Below, piece after piece: positions 1 to 5,221 of a stretch of DNA of 5,221 bases. The stretch's first letter is position 1; each line of letters begins with the position of its first letter. Made by a program: the position numbers and the translations under genes. This DNA is from Candidatus Kappaea frigidicola (lineage in GTDB: Bacteria > Omnitrophota > Gorgyraeia > JAGLLT01): positions 1 through 5,221 of the forward strand of contig JAVCCI010000057.1 in assembly GCA_030765555.1 (NCBI GenBank). Reading direction: 5' to 3'. The notes beneath the pieces were generated by a model, which was not told where the DNA came from, ran no database searches, and was given only the letters and a program-made list of their open reading frames with translations.

Positions 1-1856
1 CTAACTATCACTATCTTGTTTCTGAAGTTGAAGGGGCTGAATTTAAGGCGGCTTCTAATAAACCTAAATATAAATTAGCTGATTTCAATAAAGGCATTCC
101 TTATTTTATCGGACCCTTTACTTTCCTGAAGCTTTCTAAGGGTGTAGCTAAAGAAAACTTTAAAGAAATGCTTTTGAATTTAGCTGATGCTTATGTTGAA
201 CTTATCCATGAGTTTGAAGAAGTGCAACTTGATGAGCCAGCCTTTGTCTTGGAGTTAGATGCTGATGAAATTGCTGCTTTAAAAGAAGCTTACAAGAAGT
301 TTGAAGGCCTGGATGTAAAGATAAATCTTTTTACTTATTATGAGGCGGTTGATTTTTTAGCTGATTTATACGAATTACCGGTAGCTGCTATCGGCCTTGA
401 TTTCGTAAATGGTAAAGATAACCTGGCTAATATTAAAAAGGTTGGTTTCCCTGAAGATAAAATTCTCATCGCTGGTTTGGTTGACGGTAGAAATATTTGG
501 AGAACAGATATTACTTCTGCTGTAGCTACTTTAAAAGAATTATCTTCAATTGCTAAAAACGTAATGGTCTCTAATGCCGCTCCTTTGTATCATTTGCCAG
601 TAACTATTGAAGGGGAGGATTTAGATGAGAGGCTTCTAAATAAAATATCTTTTGCAAAAGAAAGACTTCATGAGCTTAAACTTATCAAAGAAGTTTTTGA
701 AGGTAATTTAGAGGCTGCAGCTAATTGGAATAAAGATGCCAGTGATTATGGCTTGAATCAATCTATTAAAGATAAAATCTCTAATTTAAAAGACAGTGAT
801 TTTGTAAAGAGTACTGCCTATGCCAAAAGAGATAAGATGCAGAGAGAGTTTCTCAATTTACCTTTATTTCCAACAACTACTATAGGTAGTTATCCTCAGG
901 ATAAGGAATTGAGAGCCAAAAGAGCTGCTTTTAGAAAAGGTAGTTTAAGTGAAGCAGATTACAAAGAATTTATTAAAAGTAAGATTGATAGTTTAATTAA
1001 GTTTCAGGAAGATATGGGACTTGATGTCTTTGTTCATGGAGAATTTGAAAGAACCGATATGGTTGAGTTTTTCGCTCAGAAACTAGACGGAATTGCCACT
1101 ACTAAAAAGGCTTTTATTATTTCCTACGGCACCAGAGGTTATAGACCACCAATCATTTTTGGTGATGTATCTCGTCCGGAACCCATGACTATCGAGGAAG
1201 TTAAATATGCCCAGAGCCTGACTGAGAAGCCGGTGAAGGGTATGCTCACTGGTCCGGTAACAATCATTGCCTGGAGTTTTAACAGAATAGATATCCCGGT
1301 TTCAGAAGTAGCTTACCAGATAGGGCTTTGTCTGCAAGATGAAGTTAAAGATTATGAAGAAGCCGGAATTAAGATTATCCAGATTGATGAAGCAGCTTAC
1401 AGAGAAAAAGCTCCCATTAAGAGAAAAGATTGGCCAAAGTATTTTGAATGGGCAGCCAAATGTTTCAATCTTTCCTCAATTTCAAAACCAGATACTCAGA
1501 TTCACACCCATATGTGTTATTCAGAGTTTGGTGAGATTATTGACTATATCTGTCAGATGGATTTTGATTGTATCACTATTGAGGCTACAAGAAGTAAGGG
1601 TGATATTATTAAAGATTTTAAAAAAGTTAATTTTGATAGACAAATTGGACTTGGAGTTTGGGATATTCACTCACCAGCCGTACCTAGTGTAGAAGACATG
1701 GAGGAAGTAGTCAAGAATTCCCTCGAGGCCCTTGCAAAAGAAAATTTCTGGATTAATCCTGACTGTGGCCTTAAGACCAGAGATTGGCCGGAGACAGAAG
1801 CCTCATTAAAAAATTTAGTAATTGTTGCTAAAAAATTACGTGAGGAATTAAAGTAA
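1..1856 (+). CDS. metE: Cobalamin-independent methionine synthase MetE, 5' end cut by the window
   Basis: Transfers the methyl group of 5-methyl-tetrahydrofolate (polyglutamate) to homocysteine, giving methionine, in the cytoplasm. The frame is open from base 3, so the ATG at 168 is internal: the codons before it already read NYHYLVSE, a MetE N-domain signature. 617 residues are visible against about 750 in the family, so roughly 140 are missing. The N-terminal (Meth_synt_1) domain runs to about base 840. The catalytic barrel starts near LPLFPTTTIGSYPQ (about 858-899). All four zinc/homocysteine ligands are present: His and Cys of THMCY (1509-1511, 1515-1517), Glu of ITIEATRS (1581-1583) and Cys of NPDCG (1764-1766). 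Some usually fixed residues differ: GEFER for GEPER, DEAAYRE for DEPALRE, and TRGYRPP where SRCVKPP is common. It is therefore a divergent but apparently active member. The stop codon overlaps the thyX start by one base, implying cotranscription. Promoter and any riboswitch lie outside the window. Confidence 0.96.
   Translation, partial: NYHYLVSEVEGAEFKAASNKPKYKLADFNKGIPYFIGPFTFLKLSKGVAKENFKEMLLNLADAYVELIHEFEEVQLDEPAFVLELDADEIAALKEAYKKFEGLDVKINLFTYYEAVDFLADLYELPVAAIGLDFVNGKDNLANIKKVGFPEDKILIAGLVDGRNIWRTDITSAVATLKELSSIAKNVMVSNAAPLYHLPVTIEGEDLDERLLNKISFAKERLHELKLIKEVFEGNLEAAANWNKDASDYGLNQSIKDKISNLKDSDFVKSTAYAKRDKMQREFLNLPLFPTTTIGSYPQDKELRAKRAAFRKGSLSEADYKEFIKSKIDSLIKFQEDMGLDVFVHGEFERTDMVEFFAQKLDGIATTKKAFIISYGTRGYRPPIIFGDVSRPEPMTIEEVKYAQSLTEKPVKGMLTGPVTIIAWSFNRIDIPVSEVAYQIGLCLQDEVKDYEEAGIKIIQIDEAAYREKAPIKRKDWPKYFEWAAKCFNLSSISKPDTQIHTHMCYSEFGEIIDYICQMDFDCITIEATRSKGDIIKDFKKVNFDRQIGLGVWDIHSPAVPSVEDMEEVVKNSLEALAKENFWINPDCGLKTRDWPETEASLKNLVIVAKKLREELK
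1842..1847 (+). promoter_or_regulatory. Shine-Dalgarno for thyX, inside the end of metE
   Basis: GAGGAA lies 8 bases before the ATG at 1856, within the last metE codons. Its spacing supports that ATG as the thyX start. With the TAATG overlap it suggests that ribosomes finishing metE reinitiate on thyX. Confidence 0.7.
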
Positions 1857-2584
1857 TGCCTGAAAAAGATCTTAAAGTAAAACTTTTAAGTTCAACACAG
1901 AATGCCTTATCATTGATATATGCAGCCTGCAGGCAATGCTATTCAGCAGAGTTTGCAGGTGACATATTTGAGAAAGCCAAAGAAGATCCTGAGAAGATGA
2001 CAAAATTTATTACCAAAATTGTTTCCTCAGGACACGAAAGCCCCTTAGAGCATGTAAAATTTACCTTTGCCGTTGAGGGTGTTTCGCGAGCTTTAACCCA
2101 TCAGTTAGTCAGGCATCGACTAGCCTCATATTCCCAGCAGAGTCAAAGGTATGTTAAAGAAGATAATTTTAGTTTTATTATCCCCCCAACAATTAAAAAA
2201 GATCCAGAGGCCCTAAAAGAGTACGAAGATGTCTTAAGCCGTATTCAGCAAGGTTATAATCGACTCTTGCAATTACTTCAGGAGAAAGGTATAGTTGGAG
2301 AAAAGGCTAATCAAGATGCCAGGTTTGTTTTGCCACAGGGGGCGGAGACAAAAATAGTTGTGACTATGAATGTTCGTGAACTAATGCATTTTTTCTCTCT
2401 AAGATGCTGTAGCCGGGCCCAGTGGGAGATAAAAGCACTGGCTGATAACATGTTAGCTATCTGTAAAAAAGAATTACCGGCTGTCTTTTCAAACGCCGGG
2501 GCTAAATGTGAAGCTTTAAAGTACTGCCCTGAAGGTGAAAAATTTACCTGTGGCCGGTATCCGGTAAAAAAAGTAACATCCTAA
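1856..2584 (+). CDS. thyX: Flavin-dependent thymidylate synthase ThyX
   Basis: Methylates dUMP to dTMP using 5,10-methylene-THF, with FAD as hydride carrier and NAD(P)H as reductant. Unlike ThyA it releases THF rather than DHF. The 242 residues fit the family. The diagnostic RHRx7S motif is at R86-H87-R88 to S96 (within RHRLASYSQQSQRY). The SGHESPLEH segment at residues 58-66 and the block around LPQGAETKIVVTMNVRELMHFFSLR (159-183, containing R174) complete the flavin and dUMP sites. The C-terminus carries C218, C224 and C232 (KCEALKYCPEGEKFTCGR), a Cys-rich tail familiar from clostridial ThyX proteins; its role is not clear. Start chosen on the Shine-Dalgarno at 1842-1847 and the 1-base overlap with metE. 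Sharing an operon with metE fits a folate one-carbon theme, since both enzymes draw on the reduced-folate pool. The permease gene starts 6 bases after the stop. No sign of damage. Confidence 0.97.
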   Translation: MPEKDLKVKLLSSTQNALSLIYAACRQCYSAEFAGDIFEKAKEDPEKMTKFITKIVSSGHESPLEHVKFTFAVEGVSRALTHQLVRHRLASYSQQSQRYVKEDNFSFIIPPTIKKDPEALKEYEDVLSRIQQGYNRLLQLLQEKGIVGEKANQDARFVLPQGAETKIVVTMNVRELMHFFSLRCCSRAQWEIKALADNMLAICKKELPAVFSNAGAKCEALKYCPEGEKFTCGRYPVKKVTS

Positions 2585-2590
2585 AAAATA

Positions 2591-4456
2591 ATGGATAATC
2601 AAAATCAGCTTAAAAAATCCCTAACTTTACTTGATGTCTTTTGCATTGCCTCAGGCGCCATGATAAGCTCTGGGCTTTTTATTTTACCTGGTCTTGCTTC
2701 GGCTAGAGTTGGTCCTGCCCTTTTCTTATCCTATATAGTTGCTAGTATTTTCGTAATTCCTACTATTTTAAGTATGGCAGAATTAGCTTCAGCTATGCCT
2801 AAAGCTGGAGGGGATTACTTTTTTATTACTAGGAGCATGGGCTCAGCTGCCGGAACTGTTGGCGGACTGGCAACTTGGTTTTCCTTAAGTCTTAAAACTG
2901 CTTTTGCCTTAATTGGCATGGGAGCTTATATAGCCTTAATTCCGCAGCTTCGCGGTGTTGATATAAGATTGGTTTCTGTCTTATTCTGTATTCTTTTTAT
3001 GCTCATTAATTTAAAAGGCATTAAGCATGCTGGGCGCTTTCAGGTAGCCTTAGTTTTAGGCTTAATTGCTCTCTTAGTTCTATATATAACTAAAGGCTTT
3101 ACAGCTATAGATATTCATCGTTATCAACCTTTTGCACCATATGGTTCGGCTGCAGTTTTTGCTACAGCGGGTTTTATATTTGTTTCTTATGGTGGTTTAA
3201 CTAAAATTGCTAGTGTAGCTGAAGAAGTGGAAAACCCTGCCAAGAACATTCCTTTAGGAATGTTTCTTTCTTTAATAATAGTCGGCCTTATTTATGCTCT
3301 AGTAGTTTTTATTACAACCGGTTTAATGGATGCTGATAAGCTTGCTGTGACTATAACCCCTATTTCTGATGGGGCGGCGGTTTCAATACCTGGGTGGGGT
3401 GCAGCCCTGATGGCCATTGGAGCTGTTCTAGCTTTTATTTCCACAGCCAACGCCGGGATTATGTCAGCTTCGCGTTATCCGCTGGCGATGAGTCGAGATG
3501 GTCTTATGCCAGCATTTTTAGGTAAAATTAATAAAAGATTTAATACTCCGCATTTTTCTGTAATTTTCACATCAATTTTTATTATAGCTAGTATTATCTT
3601 TTTGGATCTTGAGCTTTTAGTTAAAGCGGCTAGTGTATTTCTGATTCTCATCTATATTTTAATTAATATTGCCTTAATCATTATGCGTGAAAGCAAAATA
3701 CCTAATTATCAACCTGCTTTTAGATCTCCCCTATATCCCTGGATACAAATAGCTGGAGTTGGAGGATGCACATTTTTAGTCTATAGGATGGGATCCACAC
3801 CAATTGCTATGGCAGCGGCTTTTGTTTTGGTGGGTCTGTTGTGGTACTTAGTTTATGGTAGCTTTAGAACAAAACGTACTTCAGCTATAATTCATATTGT
3901 TGAGCGTTTGACTAATAAAGAGCTGGCTGATGATTTATTAAGAGTAGAATTAAAAGAGATTATCAGAGAAAGAGATGATATATCAGAGGATAGGTTTGAT
4001 AAATTAATCAAAGAGGCCCTAGTGGTTGATGTAGAAGAAGGTATTAGCATGAATGCTTTCTTTAAAAAGGTGGCGGAAAAGTTAGCCGAAAAACTTAATA
4101 AAAAAGCTGATTATATTTATGATTTGTTGATACAACGCGAGAAGGACTCTAGTACGGTAATAAAAGATGGTCTAGCTATACCCCATATTATCTGTGAGGG
4201 AAAGAAAGAGTTTTATATTCTTTTAGCCAGATGTAAAGAGGGTGTAAAATTTGAGAGCGAAAGAACACCGGTAAATACTGTTTTTGTTTTAGCCGGTTCA
4301 AAGGATGAAAGAAACTTTCACTTAAAAGCTTTATCAGCTATTGCACAGATAGTTCAGGAAAAAGAATTTGAAAATAACTGGAGGAATGCTAAAAATGTAG
4401 AAGAGTTACGCGATATCGTTCTTCTAGCTGAGCGCCACAGAATGAAGGAGAAATAA
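2591..4456 (+). CDS. APC-superfamily amino-acid permease fused to a C-terminal PTS IIA (PtsN/fructose-type) domain
   Basis: A 621-residue inner-membrane transporter with a cytoplasmic regulatory tail. Residues 11-423 hold about 12 hydrophobic segments (roughly 11-33, 42-64, 90-115, 124-142, 148-168, 187-208, 222-244, 269-292, 320-341, 342-366, 383-402, 404-423). TM1 has the APC substrate-backbone motif SGAMISSGLFILPG (21-34), and SVAEEVENPAKNIPLG (208-223) is the conserved loop after TM6. After a charged linker (about 425-470), residues 470-615 match a type-2 PTS IIA domain. STVIKDGLAIPH ends in H532 (codon 4184-4186), the expected phospho-histidine, and a second conserved histidine is at H577 (FHLKALSAIAQI). 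Many APC proteins carry a UspA-like tail instead. Inference: uptake is tuned by the PTS phosphorylation state. Substrate unknown; methionine is only a guess from metE. The ATG has no evident Shine-Dalgarno and lies 6 bases after the thyX stop, so translation is probably coupled. The protein is much longer than a plain permease (about 450 residues), but intact. Confidence 0.93.
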   Translation: MDNQNQLKKSLTLLDVFCIASGAMISSGLFILPGLASARVGPALFLSYIVASIFVIPTILSMAELASAMPKAGGDYFFITRSMGSAAGTVGGLATWFSLSLKTAFALIGMGAYIALIPQLRGVDIRLVSVLFCILFMLINLKGIKHAGRFQVALVLGLIALLVLYITKGFTAIDIHRYQPFAPYGSAAVFATAGFIFVSYGGLTKIASVAEEVENPAKNIPLGMFLSLIIVGLIYALVVFITTGLMDADKLAVTITPISDGAAVSIPGWGAALMAIGAVLAFISTANAGIMSASRYPLAMSRDGLMPAFLGKINKRFNTPHFSVIFTSIFIIASIIFLDLELLVKAASVFLILIYILINIALIIMRESKIPNYQPAFRSPLYPWIQIAGVGGCTFLVYRMGSTPIAMAAAFVLVGLLWYLVYGSFRTKRTSAIIHIVERLTNKELADDLLRVELKEIIRERDDISEDRFDKLIKEALVVDVEEGISMNAFFKKVAEKLAEKLNKKADYIYDLLIQREKDSSTVIKDGLAIPHIICEGKKEFYILLARCKEGVKFESERTPVNTVFVLAGSKDERNFHLKALSAIAQIVQEKEFENNWRNAKNVEELRDIVLLAERHRMKEK

Positions 4457-4475
4457 GAAGGAGTAATTTTTTTTC

Positions 4476-4503
4476 TTGACAAATGATACTAATATGGTAT
4501 CAT
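4476..4503 (+). promoter_or_regulatory. Strong sigma-A-type promoter with extended -10
   Basis: TTGACA (4476-4481, perfect -35) is followed after 16 bases by TATCAT (4498-4503, 5/6 match to TATAAT). A TGG directly before it makes an extended -10. A run of eight T (4467-4474) just upstream could act as an UP-like element. Transcription would start near 4510, about 40 bases before the short ORF at 4552. It is the best promoter in the window and probably drives the short ORF and the Rrf2 gene. Confidence 0.75.
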
Positions 4504-4505
4504 TT
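4481..4505. repeat. Perfect 9+9 bp inverted repeat overlapping the promoter (candidate operator)
   Basis: AAATGATAC (4481-4489) and GTATCATTT (4497-4505) are exact reverse complements separated by 7 bases. The 25-bp element runs from the last base of the -35 through the whole -10, so a bound dimer would block RNA polymerase. Its length suits an Rrf2-type dimer, and an Rrf2 gene lies 194 bases downstream, so autoregulation is the simplest guess. I do not recognise the half-site as a standard CymR, IscR or NsrR box. TGATA/TATCA resembles Fur half-sites but the spacing is wrong for a Fur box. Confidence 0.7.
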
Positions 4506-4537
4506 ATGTAGAAAGTAAATAAAAACCATAAATAAAG

Positions 4538-4545
4538 AAGGAGGG
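4538..4545 (+). promoter_or_regulatory. Near-ideal Shine-Dalgarno for the short ORF
   Basis: AAGGAGGG ends 6 bases before the ATG at 4552. It is the strongest ribosome-binding site in the window, better than those of thyX or the Rrf2 gene. Its quality is the main reason for believing the short ORF is translated. Confidence 0.75.
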
Positions 4546-4551
4546 TTGAAG

Positions 4552-4611
4552 ATGAATATTTCTATTAAGTTTATGATGCGACCTGTCAGTCACTGTAAAG
4601 ACGGCTGCTAG
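4552..4611 (+). CDS. 19-residue peptide ORF ending in HCKDGC (leader peptide or small peptide gene)
   Basis: Reads MNISIKFMMRPVSHCKDGC then TAG (4609-4611). It is too short for ordinary gene calling, but it follows a near-consensus promoter and a near-ideal Shine-Dalgarno, and it lies 87 bases before the Rrf2 start. The N-terminal half is weakly hydrophobic (NISIKFMM) with no proper membrane segment. The C-terminal half is polar, with H14, C15 and C19 in an HCxxxC arrangement that could bind a metal or form a disulfide. I do not recognise the family. Possible roles: a leader peptide whose translation at the two late Cys codons controls downstream expression; a small thiol- or metal-responsive peptide; or a precursor modified by an enzyme encoded beyond the window. 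The +1 frame is open from 4577 to a TAA at 4649-4651, so a frameshift near the TAG would add about 13 residues; there is no direct evidence for one. Confidence 0.5.
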   Translation: MNISIKFMMRPVSHCKDGC

Positions 4612-4621
4612 CTCTAGTCCT

Positions 4622-4649
4622 GGGTATGACGCTAAACTACCTATTTTTT
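4622..4649 (+). terminator. Possible weak attenuator hairpin with U-run after the short ORF
   Basis: GGGTA (4622-4626) can pair with TACCT (4638-4642, one G-U pair) across an 11-base loop, directly followed by ATTTTTT (4643-4649). The stem is short and would be weak alone. TAGT (4615-4618) with ACTA (4636-4639) is an alternative pairing, and the 3' arm also belongs to the longer repeat at 4633-4682. Mutually exclusive pairings just after a short ORF fit attenuation, but this is a low-confidence call. Confidence 0.22.
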
Positions 4650-4682
4650 AAAATAAGTGTTTATTAATTATAATGTAGTTTA
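4633..4682. repeat. 8+8 bp inverted repeat flanking the AT-rich spacer before the Rrf2 gene
   Basis: TAAACTAC (4633-4640) and GTAGTTTA (4675-4682) are exact reverse complements 34 bases apart. The spacer is almost pure A/T and contains the possible TATAAT at 4669-4674. The right arm starts directly after that -10, so the arms could be paired operator half-sites. In RNA they could close a large loop that competes with the hairpin at 4622-4642. Confidence 0.45.
4647..4674 (+). promoter_or_regulatory. Possible second promoter immediately before the Rrf2 gene
   Basis: TATAAT (4669-4674) is a perfect -10 hexamer 24 bases before the Rrf2 ATG. The best -35 is TTTAAA (4647-4652, 4/6 match) at 16 bases spacing. 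In such an A/T-rich stretch a chance TATAAT is likely, so this is less secure than the promoter at 4476. A start near 4681 would leave a leader just long enough for the Shine-Dalgarno at 4687-4693. Confidence 0.35.
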
Positions 4683-4698
4683 CCATAAGGAAGTTTAA

Positions 4699-5109
4699 AT
4701 GAAACTTATAACGCGGGATACATCGTATGCCCTGCATGCTATTTGCTATTTGGCAAAAGAAAATGACCGCATAATTAGCGTTGATGAACTAGTCAAAGAA
4801 CTAAAGGTTCCCCGGGCTTTCATTAGAAAGGTTTTGCAAAAACTAAATAAAAAAGGAATTCTTAAATCTTATAAAGGTGCGCATGGAGGTTTTAGCCTTA
4901 ATAAGAAAGCTAAAAGCGTATATCTCCTTGATATTATGCAGGTTTTCCAAGGACCCTTTAAATTAAATGAATGTGTTTTTAAGAAGAAGGCCTGTCCGGA
5001 ATTGAAAAAATGTCGGCTTAAGAAAAAACTAGATAATATAGAAGATTACATAATAAAAGAGCTTAAAGAAATTAGTCTAAAGAAGATGATTAGCAGCAAG
5101 AAATTATAA
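4699..5109 (+). CDS. Rrf2-family transcriptional regulator with an Fe-S-type Cys triad
   Basis: A 136-residue DNA-binding protein of the family that includes IscR, NsrR, CymR and RirA. The start MKLITRDTSYALHAICYLA is typical. The winged helix-turn-helix spans about residues 26-70, with the recognition segment near VPRAFIRKVLQKLNKKGIL and the wing KGAHGGFSL (59-67). C92, C99 and C105 (C-x6-C-x5-C) match the position and near-spacing of the [2Fe-2S]/[4Fe-4S] ligands of IscR and NsrR. CymR-type members lack this triad, so iron-sulfur, NO or redox sensing is more likely than pure protein-partner sensing. C16 is an extra cysteine in the first helix. The tail is Lys-rich. ATG chosen on AAGGAAG (4687-4693), 5 bases upstream. 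Probably transcribed with the short ORF from the promoter at 4476, and possibly from its own start. The target genes may include the operon itself and the gene starting at 5202. The exact subfamily cannot be assigned from sequence alone. Confidence 0.93.
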   Translation: MKLITRDTSYALHAICYLAKENDRIISVDELVKELKVPRAFIRKVLQKLNKKGILKSYKGAHGGFSLNKKAKSVYLLDIMQVFQGPFKLNECVFKKKACPELKKCRLKKKLDNIEDYIIKELKEISLKKMISSKKL

Positions 5110-5110
5110 A

Positions 5111-5139
5111 TTGACTTTATTCATAAGGGGTTTTAATAT
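5111..5139 (+). promoter_or_regulatory. Possible promoter for the gene at 5202
   Basis: TTGACT (5111-5116, 5/6 match) with TAATAT (5134-5139, 4/6 match) at 17 bases spacing, starting one base after the Rrf2 stop codon. A better -10-like TATAGT (5137-5142) is too far, at 20 bases. No convincing terminator lies between the two genes, so readthrough from the Rrf2 transcript is equally possible. The rest of 5140-5201 is A/T-rich with no other structure I can support. Confidence 0.35.
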
Positions 5140-5201
5140 AGTAATTATAGTGTGTAGAAATTGTAGTTAATTCTTTAATATGTTCAAAGGAGTAATTAAA
5201 T

Positions 5202-5221
5202 ATGGCTAATTTAGTGCCCAA
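5202..5221 (+). CDS. Start of a downstream gene, cut by the window edge
   Basis: ATG at 5202 opens a frame reading MANLVP before the window ends. AAAGGAGT (5186-5193) sits 9-10 bases upstream, a good Shine-Dalgarno, so this is very probably a real start. Six residues are too few to name a product. Genes next to Rrf2 regulators are often their targets, so this one may be regulated by the 4699-5109 protein; that is inference from position only. Confidence 0.6.

Noticed and set aside
168..170. ATG at 168 as the metE start
   Set aside because: The frame is open to the left edge and the upstream codons encode MetE N-domain sequence (NYHYLVSE), so the gene starts before the window.
1339..1692. A 117-codon open frame on the plus strand inside metE
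   Set aside because: It is out of frame with the well-conserved metE catalytic region and reads as low-complexity Leu/Ile/Lys-rich sequence without a recognisable domain.
4457..4474. Intrinsic terminator after the permease gene (eight T at 4467-4474)
   Set aside because: No G/C-containing hairpin precedes the T-run; the preceding bases are two copies of GAAGGAG, which cannot pair with each other.
4476..4511. Short TTG-initiated ORF after the AAGGAG at 4458-4463
   Set aside because: It is only 11 codons, spacing from the Shine-Dalgarno-like sequence is long, and the bases are fully explained by the promoter and palindrome.
4573..4611. Remnant of a radical SAM N-terminus (RPVSHCKDGC resembles the start of a CxxxCxxC motif)
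   Set aside because: The third cysteine is missing, no further homologous frame follows in any phase, and the strong initiation signals argue for a deliberate short ORF rather than decay.
4609..4638. Amber (TAG) readthrough as pyrrolysine
   Set aside because: A second TAG comes two codons later and a TGA soon after, and nothing in the window suggests a pyrrolysine system.
4586..4641. Cobalamin riboswitch resemblance (CACTGTAA and AGTCCTGGGTA)
   Set aside because: Only short fragments look similar; the other conserved B12-riboswitch blocks and the required junction helices are not present in this short leader.

Overview
The window is about 36% G+C by eye, densely packed and read entirely on the plus strand. 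The gene set points to a low-GC, probably anaerobic Bacillota (clostridial or Halanaerobiales-like) organism. The pointers are a cobalamin-independent methionine synthase, a flavin-dependent thymidylate synthase with a clostridial-style Cys-rich tail, an amino-acid permease fused to a PTS IIA domain, and an Rrf2 regulator with three cysteines. The order-level guess comes from protein style only and is weak.

Positions 1-4456 look like one operon. It starts inside metE, whose first ~140 codons lie off the left edge. thyX follows with a 1-base overlap (TAATG), then, 6 bases after its stop, a 621-residue APC permease ending in a PtsN/fructose-type IIA domain. metE and thyX both use folate one-carbon units: MetE consumes 5-methyl-THF, ThyX consumes 5,10-methylene-THF and returns THF. 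The permease may supply an amino acid to the same pathway, but its substrate is not readable from sequence. No convincing intrinsic terminator follows the operon.

Positions 4457-4698 (242 bases) are the most information-rich non-coding stretch. They hold a near-consensus promoter with an extended -10, a perfect 9+9 bp inverted repeat laid over that promoter, an optimal Shine-Dalgarno sequence, and a 19-codon ORF ending in HCKDGC. Beyond the ORF lie a possible weak hairpin with a U-run, an 8+8 bp long-range inverted repeat and a possible second promoter. The short ORF is either a leader peptide or a small peptide gene and is the best candidate for something undescribed here.

Positions 4699-5109 encode an Rrf2-family regulator with an IscR/NsrR-like Cys triad, so it probably senses redox, NO, iron-sulfur or cysteine status. 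It may control the palindromic promoter upstream. After a 92-base gap with a possible promoter and a good Shine-Dalgarno sequence, a further gene begins at 5202 and runs off the right edge after six codons.
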